Of a stretch of DNA of 64,000 bases, positions 12,004 to 23,505 are shown in pieces. Both the position numbers and the translations under genes were made by a program. The stretch is from Chamaecrista fasciculata (taxonomy: Eukaryota > Streptophyta > Magnoliopsida > Fabales > Fabaceae): NCBI GenBank assembly GCA_003254925.1, contig QANZ01045264.1, positions 1 through 64,000 of the forward strand. Reading direction: 5' to 3'. How positions within the stretch are numbered: position 1 is the stretch's first letter; each line of letters opens with the position of its first letter. A model generated the notes under the pieces. It did not search any database. It was not told the DNA's origin and saw only the letters and a program-made list of their open reading frames with translations.

Positions 12004-12324
12004 CTAGGGGCTTGGTGTGCCCTAACGGGCACGTTAATATTAGGGATCAAAATGAAATTGATGTTAAACATTATGGACTTAAGTGAAATTTAGGCCAAAA
12101 AAAAACTTCCAATATCATGCGCATGGATTGGACCAAAAAAGAAAGTAGCATGCACACCGACCCAGGTTCCACGTTCGTGATGAATGGTAACACACGTCCC
12201 AAATTTTGTTTTTAATTTGTAATTAAAAAATAAACAATTAAAAGTAGATGGTTAATTAATTAAATTTTAGTATAAATTTTAAAATGGAGGACTACCAGAA
12301 AGGGCGGAGCCATATAATATAAGA
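12004..12324 (-). mobile_element. Short non-autonomous Helitron
   Basis: On the minus strand the element begins with TCTTATATTATATGGCTCC at 12324 and ends at 12004 with a GTGCCC/GGGCAC stem-loop, nine bases, then CTAG. It sits between A (12003) and T (12325) without target duplication, as Helitrons do. Copy C has the intact empty site 'tatatactaa' followed directly by 'tatactgcatg' at about 56554-56576. Copy B carries a shortened version of the same insertion (28366-28527). It has no coding capacity. Confidence 0.85.
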
Positions 12325-12458
12325 TATACTGCATGTATAACTTTTGGAGATTAAATTATTAGCTAGCACTTTTTTTATTTTATTGTCCATTTAGTTTTTG
12401 AAGTTTCATTCTAACTAATTAAGACTTGATTTACATCATGCATCTGAGTTGTAATTAT

Positions 12459-12818
12459 CTAAAAAAAATTATCATTTAGTCTTTAAATTTATATCGAGTT
12501 AATGAATCAATCTTAAATAATCAAGATATGATTTGATCCTTGAAATATTACAATTTTCAACAATTTAATCTTTAGTAACAATTTAGTCCCTGAATTTGAA
12601 CTGATTTTATGTTTTTAGTCATTGAATTTGTTTTTTTTTGTTATTGAATTTGTATTAAGTTTATATGTTTTGGTCTCTGAATTTGACTCAAGAACCAAAT
12701 CATTGACAATTTAATATTTTAAGGAATAAATTATATATTTTTTATTATTCAGGGATTGATTCATTGACTAAATTGTATAAATTCAGGGACCAAAAAGCAA
12801 TTTTCCTCAATTATCTAA
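12459..12818. mobile_element. Foldback MITE, 'ttagtccttgaattt' family
   Basis: The halves are inverted copies. The left half reads 'tttagtctttaaattta' and 'gttaatgaatcaatctt'. The right half reads their approximate complements around 12725-12800, and both ends carry 'ttatctaa'. Sister copies lie at 34753-35098, 36085-36435 and 55432-55790. Half copies lie near 44270 and 56705. Confidence 0.6.
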
Positions 12819-12829
12819 TTGAATTTTGA

Positions 12830-13400
12830 GATTTATATTAGTGGTCACAAATTTTTTTAAAATAATTTTGAGACTCTTAAAGAATGTCTGTCAAATGGTT
12901 TTTTTCTTACATGTATAATTTCACTAGAGATAATCTTATTTGAAATAAAGTTAAATATTAAGTATGAAAATATTTGAATATTAATTCAACATATTGTAAG
13001 AAACTAGCTCATTCAACTACTATTGGCTACCAATTATGGGCTTGTTTGGGAGTGGTTTTACATGTCCTAATGGCATTTGTAAATAGCGTTCATGAAAAAT
13101 TATTAAATAGGTATATAATGATTATGATAAATAGGGAGAATAGTATAGATAGTTTAAAATGATATAGGAATAGAAATGAAAGAAAGAATATTGGATTGTT
13201 GAAAAACTGATTGAAGTTTGTCTTGGAATTTGTGCTAATAGAGTTTTGTGAAATGTTACATTTTGATAAATTTGCAAATGGTTATCAAAATGATATTTAA
13301 TTTTCAAATGAATTTTGCTTCCCAGAAACTTTCTACTACTAAAAAAAATATACATACAATTACAACTATGGAATTGTTTTGGACTGAACCTATAATTTAT
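12830..13400. repeat. Single copy of the dispersed repeat that forms the 1.8-6.2 kb array
   Basis: From about 13043 ('gcttgtttgggagtgg') to 13330 the sequence is the reverse complement of the first half of the tandem unit near gene 1. It includes 'atttgtaaatagcg', 'gaagtttgtctt' and 'tttgcaaatgg'. No gene is seen. Confidence 0.6.
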
Positions 13401-13739
13401 TAAATTCTAGGCATTTCGTCGTTGTCCTCATCGCCAACAAGTTTTTCGAATTGGCTTCATGGCGAAGCCGGCAAGGTACTAGACGGTGTGAAAATTTGTG
13501 TACTTCTCCGTGATGCATGGTCAACTGGTAAATTGTATTGCATGTTTAGATGATGGAAAAATCACTGGAAGGTAGAATTTTGATGTTTAATTGATTGTAT
13601 GTGTGATGATTATTATGTATGTGTGAAATGAATGTGAATGTGAAAGTACATATGATGATGATGTAATTCATTCTGAAGTATATGATTATGTTTATGATGA
13701 TCACATGGAAATGACATGAAATGATTGAAATAAAATTAT

Positions 13740-16090
13740 ATAATGAATCTAGTTTAAAATTTTGGGAGCAAATCGAATTTAAAATTTTACTTGATATTCT
13801 ATTTTGATATTGTAATAAAATACTTTCGAGTAAGAATTAAGAGACGTTAGAGATAATGTTTTCAAAAATCAATTTCATATTTAGAATTTACTTTTCGAAA
13901 CAAAACCAACAATACAAATTTTGTCAAGAAATTCTATTTCTAAAATTTTGAATTTTTCAAACTCTTTTGAATAGATTCTGACAAATCTGAACATTTTCTT
14001 GAATATGAATAGCCATTCGTCACCCATAACTTTTAGAAATCATAAAACAACCCCATTAGATTTATATTAGCCACATGACTCTTTCTCTCTCTCACACACA
14101 CTTGGCTCTAGAAGTCTCTCATCACTCACTCTCTTCTTCCTCCACTTGTCTCCTCTCCACATCTAGCCACTGCCCACCAATTGTCGGCCCTTTTTGACCG
14201 TCGGCCACCGCCTAGAAGCCATCGCCGATGCTACTTCAAGTGGTGGAAACCGTCGCCCCTTCTTCCTCTTTGCTAGGTAACATCACCCCTCCATTTTCGT
14301 CACTTTTGGTCCTTTACTTTTGTCCAAATATAATTTGTGCTGCTATAAACCAAGATTTCTACTGCATTTCTACTCACTTTGTGATTCATTTCAACACCTT
14401 AGAACAATGGTTTGTAGCTTGGTTCTACTTTCACCAATTTTGAGACTCGATAGAAATTTGAGTTAAAACTTTAATTGGGGGTTTTAACCAAATCTTTGTT
14501 TTCTTAAAATTGATTGTTCAAATGAATTCTATTTCGTTAATTTGAATTTAGAGAGTGTATTTTGAAACTTGATGCTTTGGAGTAAAACTTTAAAGTTGCA
14601 AATTGGTCCCTATGGATGACTTTGACGATTTTCTCGAACTAAAAGAGTTTATATGAAATTATGAAGGATCTTGAAGCTATAATATTGTATTTAAAATGTA
14701 AGAGTTGAAATTTTTACACCATGGTTGATGTTGGAGAGTGTGGATTTTCAATCTTGATATAGTTGAAATGTTAATAATAAAACTTTTTGAAAACTTGATG
14801 ATTAATAAAGTATTGGTCTAAGCTCCCAAATATTAACCCAAGCTCTCCTAAGGTTAAATTGATGTCTTATACTTGGTAGAGTGCCAAAGTCATTGATATG
14901 GGAGAGAAGTGAGAACTTGAGAAGGCTCATGGCCTATTGTAGTTATGGGTAAAATGTTACTTGATGAGTGATATGTTAGAAGTATTCTAACGAATGAATG
15001 TACTTTGCTATTAAACTTAGGTTCGTATTCTATTTCGAGTTGAAGGTAGTAAGTTGATTAGTGGACTTTAGGTCATTGTGCATGATCTTCAGGTGAGTAT
15101 CCTCTCTACTATAGAAAATGTTTTATCATGTTATGTGACATGTGTGATGCATATTGTTTTTGACAAGGTTAATGGTTTTTATGAAAATATGTTTGAAAAG
15201 CTCACTTGAAACTTATTTGTATGATATAATATTTTGATAAATACTATGATGAAAATGAGATTTGATGTTGTTTGAAAAATGGGTTTTGTCTGGTTGGGTG
15301 AGTCGTTGGTACTTTTGGGTACGTACCAACCAGGCTTTCGGTCTTAGAGTCACACCATCCGTTGGTCAGGATGTGATGTGGGCATGTAACTAGGCTTTCG
15401 GGGATGTGCCACGAGTAGACCATCTCCGACCCTTGAGGTGGGGAGTCTATTCTTTCTCACGGGATAGGCCTTTTGCTGGAACTTCGATTTCACTCACCAG
15501 TAATGGGGGTGCCACCCATGAATTTTATGATTAAAATGCATTTTAGATTTGTAAAAGACTTTCGAATGATTACAAAGATTGAAATTTATGGAATTTCCAC
15601 AAAATGTGGAAGAATGTGATCTATGTGACTATTCGAGTTATGATTCGTATTATGAGAACTGAATGTGTTATGATGTTTGATTATGAAAAGAGCTTATGAG
15701 ATATGTGATTCGTTTATATGCATTTGAAATATGAATACACTATGTGCATGCACTATTAATTTAAAACTAGTGGAGGTACCTAGCCCTCCACTACTGGAAT
15801 ACGTTGGATTAATCACTGAGTCTCTTAACTCACCCCATTACGTTGTTTACCATTTTTAGTTTCAAGTTGCAGGAACGATCTCTTAATTAGTGTTATCTTG
15901 ACCTTGTGGAGTTCCACATACTTATTCGTGTGAATATTTTTAATTTGATTCCATGACTTTGATACGTTTATCTGATGTAATTGACTCTAGTGTCGCTCTG
16001 TTAGATTTACAGACAGAGAAATATTAAGTTTATTTTTAAGTTAAATTGTCTTGAGAGCTAAGCTCTCTCTTTTGTGTCTACTATGATTTA
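13740..16090. mobile_element. Insertion of uncertain type, possibly a long LTR remnant
   Basis: Compared with copy C, about 2.3 kb are extra here. The homology stops near 13728 ('gatcacatggaaatg') and resumes next to 16090. The inserted DNA is unrelated to the flanks. It has a C-rich part at 14070-14270 and a part near 15290-15520 with 'accaaccaggctttcgg' and 'gagtagaccatctcc', features I associate with long terminal repeats of large plant LTR elements. No polyprotein motif, primer site or clear duplicate end was found, so the type is a guess. Confidence 0.3.
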
Positions 16091-16103
16091 TGATGATATG
16101 ATA

Positions 16104-17739
16104 TGTTAGGATTCAGAGTATATCCCAACAAACATTCACAGATCTAAACAAGTATGATAATGCGGAATAAAGAGAATAATAGAGGAACACAAGACAATTT
16201 ACCCTGGTTCGGTCAGTGTGACCTACATCCAGCCAAGATCAAAGGATTTCACTATATGGAATGTGGGAATACAATAACCTGATGAACTAGTCTACCTCTC
16301 AAGTCATGCTTCTACCATTAGCTACTANCCTCCATCGAACTTCTCGACCTCATACTTTGTCGACGAACCCATCGAACTCGATCTATGAAAAATTCACGAA
16401 CTTCACGCAAATCACTGTTTGTTGACCGTTGAATCTACTCCGCGAAAACACCACCTGTTTACACAAGAAACAACACAAACAAACACACCACCAACTACTC
16501 CGAACACGAACCCAGCGCCGATGAACCTTCGTCAATCTCCGCTGTACCGAATCTGCCCGGAAACAACACGAACCCAGAAACGAACTCCGATCTACGCCGA
16601 ATCTGCCCAGAAAATGTCGTCGCCCTCCGATGAACTTTAATCACCGCCGGTGACGTCCATCTCCTCTGTACACAAACGCAGAAAACACCGGACTTTCACG
16701 AACCCAGCAACGATCTCAGAACTCCGCCGCGAATCTGCCCAGAATTCCGCCGCTCTTCGATGATGACCACCGGCGACGATCTCCTCTGCACGAGCCGCGG
16801 TGATGTCTGTTCAAGAATCGAGAAACTTCGTCTCCTCCGATTTCAAGAACCCAGCAAACGCCCACTGAATCACGGCTGTGAAACACCACACCGACGTCGC
16901 TCCGTTCTCCGACCACCGTCGCTGACTGCCTCCGATCGCTGAAAAAAAAATCGCGCCTTCCTCTGCTCAGAAACTCAGAAGACGCCGTGATATTCGCGAA
17001 TTTGAACCTGCCCAGATCTGCCCGGAATTGCCGCCGACCACCGTCAAACGTTGATCTCCGCCGGCGACGAACTCCTCCGCTGAAGCCGCGTCGATCTCCG
17101 TTCAAGAACACGAACTCAGCAACGTCGTCTTTCTCGTTTTTGCGTATGTGCACAGTAGCTCGTGAATGTGAGTCTGAATAAAGTTCCTTTTTGGAATTTT
17201 GCTAAAACTGCAAAAGTGGTCCTCCTCTGAATGTTGTAATTCCAGATCTGCTCCCACCTATTTTCCTTTCGGATTCAAAGAGAAAAAGAAAAGAAAAAAC
17301 AAGAGAACCAGGCTCTGATACCACTTGTTAGGATTCAGAGTATATCCCAACAAACATTCACAGATCTAAACAAGTATGATAATGCGGAATAAAGAGAATA
17401 ATAGAGGAACACAAGACAATTTACTTTGGTTCGGTCAGTGTGACCTACATCCAGCCAAGAACAAAGGATTTCACTATATGGAATGTGGGAATACAATAAC
17501 CTGATGAACTAGTCTACCTCTCAAGTCATGCTTCTACCATTAGCTACTACCCTATTTATAGGCATCCCAAACCCTAGATACACAAGGATTACTTAACCTA
17601 AGCCCAATAGGTCCAAGTCCCTAATTCCTTAGTCACCAAGGATTCTATCCCAAAATATATGGTAACTAATTAAAATACAAGTCACTCAAAGATTACATAA
17701 GATATCCCAAATCTTAACAACTAAGACTAAATCTTTACA
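16104..17739 (-). mobile_element. Small LTR retrotransposon without protein genes (TRIM-like)
   Basis: The element is bounded by TG...CA and by the 5-bp duplication TGATA (16099-16103 and 17740-17744). The right terminal repeat is 17326-17739. The left one shares its first 220 or so bases almost exactly and is only partly represented in this assembly. Next to the right repeat lies a primer site for the initiator methionine tRNA, so the element reads on the minus strand. The roughly 1-kb interior is unusually GC-rich and holds no capsid or polymerase sequence. Near-identical repeats point to a young insertion. A fossil in the sense that it has no genes of its own. Confidence 0.8.
17312..17323 (-). 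other. Primer binding site of the TRIM-like element
   Basis: The minus strand reads TGGTATCAGAGC, the standard plant initiator-tRNA(Met) primer site, two bases away from the end of the right terminal repeat. Confidence 0.85.
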
Positions 17740-17744
17740 TGATA

Positions 17745-18750
17745 AATTATGAATTATGGATCGAATTTGATATAGAATGATGATATGATTAATGATGTTA
17801 ATGATTATTGCTATATGTACATGATGGATTGCTAGTTAACGTGGACTGTTTGGTTAATGACTTCTAAAGTTGTATTGTAAGTGGCTTTTGCAGTCAAGGA
17901 TTTGTGGGTAAGTAAAAATTTAGTACCATACTGACCTCTCCACCACCTTCTAACCCATCACCACCACCTTCATCCACTCATCTACCATCACCTCCACTAC
18001 CTCTCCACATGGTGCCTGATACTATTCTAGTTATATATATATATATAGTTTATTTTGGTACTACATGTAAGCCATATTTTGTAGGCTAGGTAGATGCTAA
18101 TAGGCTTTTGGTGAGACTGAGCCTCTTTGATCACTAATTGTATATCTTCTATTAATTGATGCATATAAACTATCAATACAGGGTAGTATAATATGATAAT
18201 GTTTATATATATATAATATGATAATGTTTATATATATATACAGGTCAAGTTTATATAAATGTGTGCGTGTATGGTTATATGCTTGAATTTATATGTATAG
18301 ATCAGTTAGTCCCAACGCAAATACTCAATCTTGTGTCACCACCTTACGCAAAAAAAAAAAAAAAGGAATATAATACCCCACTTTATGAACCCAATTTAAT
18401 AAAGCTTTTAAACTTAATTAACCTACTTCCGTTGAATATTTATTGTATTAAAAAGTGACAAAACTTTTTATGATGCTATTTTTTATTGTGCCCAAATAAT
18501 GAGACATGACAAGTAAATTGAAAAAAATGGAATTGGATCTTCATGCTTCCAGGGATTTGGCAATTTATATTCAATACTAAACTCTTGCAATACCATCCAT
18601 CGCCTCTCAGTCCTCTGTCTTTCTTTTATAAAAAAAACCAGGAACACATCCTTAGATATTGTATTTGACTATTTTCTCTAAAACCATTTGGTTGCTCTAT
18701 AATGTGGACCAATCTTTCTTTGTTATACAGTTCAATAAATGGATTAAAAA
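17745..18750. other. Right flank of copy A, then AT-rich intergenic DNA
   Basis: 17745-17932 continues the duplicated segment and matches 58029-58213, ending at 'catactg'. Beyond this there is a short CCA/TCA-rich stretch (17935-18010) and a 26-bp direct duplication ('atatgataatgtttat...') near 18190-18240. No gene is recognised. Confidence 0.5.
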
Positions 18751-18752
18751 TA

Positions 18753-19343
18753 GGATAAATTACTCGTAAGGTCTTTATAGTTTGAGGTATTTCGAGATCG
18801 GATCTCTGTAATTTGAAAAGTTGCAATTTAGGAAATGGGATTTGCTATGTTAGCAAAAAAGGACCCTTCATCCAAAATTTAACAGAAATTTGGGCTAAAA
18901 TACCATTTTAAGACCTTAACTATTAATTTTCTATATGCATTTGACTTCTTGTTTCTATGAGGGAGGGATTTTGATGAACAAACATAAAATTTTCAGGGAC
19001 TTTAACTCTGACTATTGAAAAAATAGTTGAATATAATTACAAAAGGATCCCTCAAATATTGTCAAATCAGAATAATTTTCAATAGCTAGAGTTAAAATCC
19101 CCAAAAAAAATTTCTGTTTTTGCATTAAAGTCTCTCCTTCATAGAAGCAAGAAGTCAAATGCATAGAAAATTAATTGTTACGGTCTTAAAATGATATTTT
19201 AGTCCATTTTCTGTTAAATTTTGGACGGAGGGCATTTTTTTGCTAATGGAGCAAACCTTAGTCTCTAAATTGTAACTTTTCTAACCATTGGGACCCGATC
19301 TCGAAGCACTCCAAACCATAGGGACCTTAAGTATAATTTACCC
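18753..19343. mobile_element. Foldback element with long inverted arms
   Basis: The left end 'ggataaattactcgtaagg' and 'gagatcggatctc' mirror the right end 'ccttaagtataatttaccc' and 'gggacccgatctc'. The arms extend inward through 'aatgcatagaaaattaa' and its complement, so most of the 591 bases is one palindrome. The flanks (TTAAAAATA and TAAAAAAAT) are similar but not a perfect target duplication. MULE-like by its terminus. Confidence 0.65.
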
Positions 19344-19827
19344 TAAAAAAATATAGTAGAAATGACTCCCCATGCTTAAAATGAAAATGACTGATCAACT
19401 TCATGGAATCAACACTTCATCAAATATTGTTCTTTTAATATATTAGACATCTTCTCCAGCCATGTTCGGAAAGTTGAAAGGATATATCAGGAGACACAAC
19501 AAATGATGCTTCCTAATATATTTTTAAGTTCTAATTATTTTCTTCTAAAAGATTAATATTATGAGGCAATTAAATTATATTAGTTATTTCTTTTTCCTTG
19601 GTACATCCATATAGATATGTATGGACTAAATTGTATATTTTGGATTAGGAGTTTTCGTAGATATGTATGAGACTTTTTCATGAGGTTAGGCTATAATTGA
19701 CAACAATGTGAAACATTGGGGACATAACTGATACAAAACAAACGTTGGGGGCATAACTGAAACTGACCCAAAACGTTAGGAGCACCAACAGTTCTTCTGC
19801 CTTTATTTTATAGTTGTTTGACTTCCA
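19344..19827. other. Intergenic DNA with a relic MULE terminus
   Basis: Around 19705-19790 the text 'ggggacataactga', 'gggggcataactgaaac' and 'acgttaggagcacc' resembles the right end of the element at 41652-43111. The matching left end is missing. Nothing else is recognised. Confidence 0.4.
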
Positions 19828-19836
19828 TTATTCTTT

Positions 19837-21852
19837 GGGTAAATTGCAATTTGGTACCCTGTGGTTAGGGGCGGTTCCCCTTTGGTACCCTGAAAGAAAT
19901 TTTTTTGCATTGTAGTACCCCGTGGCTTGCTCCGTTAGCGATTTGGTCCCCTGAGGTTATTTTCTGTTAGGATTTAACGACAAATGTACGTTAAAATGTC
20001 AAAAATCTCCCAAAAAGTCTTCTCTTATACGTTTAAGTCCTTTCGCTTTACTAAAAGGGATCAAAACATAAAGAATTAATTATAAAAGGGTCTTTAGAAT
20101 TCTAATATTATAGATTTTTCTCCTTTTCATAAGATTTCTTTTGAATAGGTCCTGATTTAATTACACTTTAATCCCAAAAGTTTATGATCTTTATCAAAAT
20201 AGTCCTTAGAACCTCAAATCAGTCCCCAGAATTTTGCTTGGTTACCGATAAGCCCCTGGATTTAGCTAATAGACGAATAAGTCCCCGAATTTATCGAACG
20301 TTACACAAATTGGTCCCTCTGTTAACCTGCCGTTCCAAAAAACGTGAGGTGACACGTTAAGTGCTGACGTAGCACGTTAATTGCCACATTAGCACGGGTT
20401 AAACTAAAAAAAAAAAAAGAGAAAGAAATGTTAAGTGGGTAAATATCGCCACATCAGCATTATTACTAAAAAAATAAAATAAAATTCGTGTTTGGACAAA
20501 TTGGTCCCTGGCTTCAATTTTTATCCCATTATTTTCAATTCCTCCTATTTTTCATCAATCTTTATTTTTTTTAATTCCTAAACCATCTAATTTTTTATTT
20601 TTTTAATCTTCATCTTCATTAATTTGGTCCCTAAGCTATTAGAACCTTAAAATTCATCACCATCAGGTTCAAAACACACACCCAAACCCATCTTCTTCAT
20701 CTTCTTCATCTTCATGCTTATTTCTCTAATTCAAAACCCACACCCAAATTTGAACATAAGGTTCATCATCATCACCATCGTCTTTTCCCTGAATTTTTAT
20801 TCTTCAAAAAACTTCCATACCCATTTCTCAGATTCAAAATCCACCCTACAAATAGTTCATCATCATCATCGAAGAAACATATCTTCTTCTTCCTCCGTTT
20901 CCAGATCTTCGTCTTCTTCCTCCTCTAACAAACCAGATAACAAGCCCACCCTTGCAGACCCTTCGTCTTCGTCCCCCGACGACCGCCTTTGCTGTCCTAA
21001 CGACCATGACACTCTCCAACGCCGCCTCCAGCGATGGTGGTTTGCGAGAGAGATAGAGATTCCGGCGACGATCGAGAGCCAAATAGAGAAATCAATCGGA
21101 GAAGAAATCGCGTGCCATTCTGAAGAAGAAGAAGAAGAAATCGCGTTTGATTTTGGTTATTTGTTTGTGGATTTTGGGGAAGAAGAAGAGAAGAACGAAG
21201 TTGTGGGCGATACACGTGCGATTCTGAAGAACTAAAATGATTTTTATTTTATATAGTTCTGATTTAATAAAATTAATTGCAGGACCAAATTGCTAGAGAG
21301 TGGTTTTTTTCTTTTAATTCTAATGTTGATTTTGTTGTTGAGAGGGTTTTTGATTTGTAGGGCTTGATTTTGGAAAAATTTGGGGGTTTTGATTTGTTTG
21401 TAGTGTACTTGAATGAAAATTGTAGTTGAATATAGGGATTTTTTGATAAATCATAGATGCTCATTTGTCTTTTCAGGTTCTAAGGACTATTTGGATAAAT
21501 ATCATAAAATTTTGGGATTAAAGTGTAATTAAATCAGGACCTATTCAAAAGAAATCTTATGAAAAGGAGAAAATTCTATAGTATTAGAATTCTAAAGACC
21601 CTTTTATAATTAATTCTTTATGTTTTGATCCCTTTTAGTAAAGGGAAAGGACTTAAACGCATAAGAGAAGACTTGTTGCGAAATTTTTGACATTTTAACG
21701 TACATTTGCTGTTAAATTCTAACAGAAAAAAACCTCAGGGGACCAAATCGCTAACGGAGCAAACCACGGGGTACCACAATGCAAAAAATTTTCTTTCAGG
21801 GTACCAAAGGAGAACCGCCCCTAACCACAGGGTACCAAATTGCAATTTACCC
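19837..21852. mobile_element. Non-autonomous MULE with about 380-bp TIRs
   Basis: The element starts GGGTAAATTGC and ends GCAATTTACCC. It is flanked by a perfect 9-bp duplication, TTATTCTTT (19828-19836 and 21853-21861), the size typical of Mutator-like elements. The arms (about 19837-20216 and 21476-21852) are inverted copies through 'gatttggtcccctgaggtt', 'ttaggatttaacg' and 'agtccttagaacctcaa'. The interior (20217-21475) is a different, TC- and then GA-rich sequence. It includes an open frame of 173 codons (20714-21235), Ser-rich in the middle and acidic at the end, which I do not recognise; it may be captured host DNA. There is no transposase. Confidence 0.85.
20714..21235 (+). CDS. Hypothetical Ser-rich/acidic frame inside the MULE
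   Basis: An ATG-initiated frame of 173 codons fills the interior of the MULE. It has a Ser-rich stretch near residues 55-75 and two Glu runs near residues 135-165. The composition follows the simple TC/GA-rich DNA, and open frames also exist on the other strand at the same place, so coding is doubtful. Not recognised. Confidence 0.15.
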   Translation: MLISLIQNPHPNLNIRFIIITIVFSLNFYSSKNFHTHFSDSKSTLQIVHHHHRRNISSSSSVSRSSSSSSSNKPDNKPTLADPSSSSPDDRLCCPNDHDTLQRRLQRWWFAREIEIPATIESQIEKSIGEEIACHSEEEEEEIAFDFGYLFVDFGEEEEKNEVVGDTRAILKN

Positions 21853-21954
21853 TTATTCTTTTATTAGCGATAAGATCATTTTTAAAGATATTTTGTTATA
21901 TCATAAATCACTTCGGTTTTTTTTTCCTCAGAATTGGTTTTTTCTTTACCAATT

Positions 21955-22295
21955 GACAAAAGTATTAATTTCGTCCCCAAATTTTATACCAACTGTCAAT
22001 TTCGTCTCCAATGTTTCACATTTTGGTCAATTTTATCATTTGCTCTTACTTTAGCCAAATATTATCGACAATATCTACGTGACTAATGATATATAATGTA
22101 AAATTGATAGAAAAAGAAACTCAAATCCAGACTTAGATTGAAAAACAAAATACAGTCTTTTGTTAATTTATTGAAACAAGTTAGTCAAAAGATAAAATTG
22201 ACGAAAATGTGAAATATTGAGGATGAAATTGACAACAAAAAGATAATGGAAACGAAGTTGATAGTTAAGTTTATGATGAAATTAGTACTTTTGCA
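21955..22295. mobile_element. MULE-type MITE with 9-bp target duplication
   Basis: The ends GACAAAAGTATTAATTTCG and (complement) TGCAAAAGTACTAATTTC are inverted copies. The arms continue through 'tttcacattttggtcaat' and its complement. The insertion is flanked by TTACCAATT at 21946-21954 and 22296-22304. Copy A has the uninterrupted site at about 11424-11434. Confidence 0.8.
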
Positions 22296-22555
22296 TTACC
22301 AATTTATTAACCTATGTCTGTTGGGCCAAGAAGAAAAAAAAAACATTTCTTATTTTCTTTTCTGGACAAAATTCCTTAACCTCTGTTTAAATGGATGAAA
22401 ATAGATGAAATGCAAAGAAAATTACAGAACTGAAAATTTTTACCCTGGTTTTGAAAGTTGGAAACATATTATAGGAAAATACGGGAAAAAAACACTTAAA
22501 AGTTCATTTTAATTATAAATGAATATTTTAATCTATAGATTCGATACTTTAATGA

Positions 22556-22636
<81 letters not shown>
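22556..22636. repeat. (ATT)n microsatellite, about 27 units
   Basis: A pure ATT run, the copy B version of the runs at 11636 and 56101. Confidence 0.9.
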
Positions 22637-22637
<1 letters not shown>

Positions 22638-23505
22638 GATGAATTTTTTCTTCCCAAATTAAGGATTGGACACTAAACATATCTATTCTCTAAGATATAA
22701 TAAGGAGAAGCAAGCCTCAAATCATGCCACATGACTCCTACGTGGCATAGAGCCAACCATCAAATTTGGAAATACTAATGCGTGTCCATGATTTGTCACC
22801 TACATGGCATATTGGAAACCACTAATTGCATGGCACGTGGAATTTAGCTCAAAATTAAATACGTATTTCCATGTGGAAATTATAAAACTAAATTAAATGT
22901 GGTTTTAATTTTGGCTCTGGATAATAGATTGATTGACAAAATTGTTAATTGATTCAATTTATAGTAATCCTAAAAGCATTATTGCAAATCACAGCCATGA
23001 TTTTGGGATTTGAGTATCATAGACTAATAATGGTATATAGGGTTTAAGAACTATATATCGACCAATTTTAGGATTGTTCTTTCATGAAATAATCATAGTT
23101 GATTCCATTTATAGTAATCCTAAAGGCATGATTGGAAATCATGCCTATTTCATAGGCGTTATTTATCCTAGAATTTTAAGCATGTTATTTCACAAGCTTA
23201 TCATCATTATGAAATTATTTATTGGGATTATCTGTAATTAGTTTAAATAATAATAATTTGTATATTTTGATATACTACAATTGCTAAATATGGAAATGCA
23301 ATTTTCGTTATTTATATGGTATCTCTAAATCATCAATTGCTAAATGGGTTACAAATTACAATTTGTAATCAATTACGTGAGTAATTCCATTTTAAAAAAA
23401 TTGGTACCACTCCAACCTAATTCTATATATTGACGAGATAGTTAGAAACCGTACCAATTGAGTTTTGATCAATCATTGCTACATTATATTCGTGAACGTG
23501 GAAAG

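Larger units (their letters stand above)
11360..13730. repeat. Segmental duplicate copy A (related to 21.9-28.6 kb and 56.1-57.6 kb)
   Basis: The order of landmarks 'ggttttttctttacc', an (ATT)n run, 'gaattttttcattgca', 'ggattggaaac', 'tagaataact', 'tataaaactcc', 'ggagattaaat' and 'gacttgatttacatcatgc' is shared with copy C at 56092-57600; the first part is also shared with copy B. From 13400 to 13730 it shares 'ggtgtgaaaatttgtgta' and 'tcaactggtaaattgtatt' with 57370-57440. No coding gene is present. Insertions that differ between the copies are listed separately. Confidence 0.75.
21895..22681. repeat. Segmental duplicate copy B, left part
   Basis: The landmarks of copy A from 11385 onward recur: 'ggttttttctttacc', 'attccttaacct', 'ggatgaaaatagatgaaatg', an (ATT)n run and 'ggattgga'. 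The segment is interrupted by a 341-bp MITE and then by the large Helitron. It resumes at about 28081. Confidence 0.75.

Noticed and set aside
16716-17153. 145-codon minus-strand frame in the TRIM-like element
   Set aside because: Arg/Gly-rich composition follows GC-rich simple text; frames on the other strand are equally open; no domain.
17312-17323. A tRNA-related sequence as a tRNA gene
   Set aside because: Only the 12-base primer site is present; no tRNA fold.
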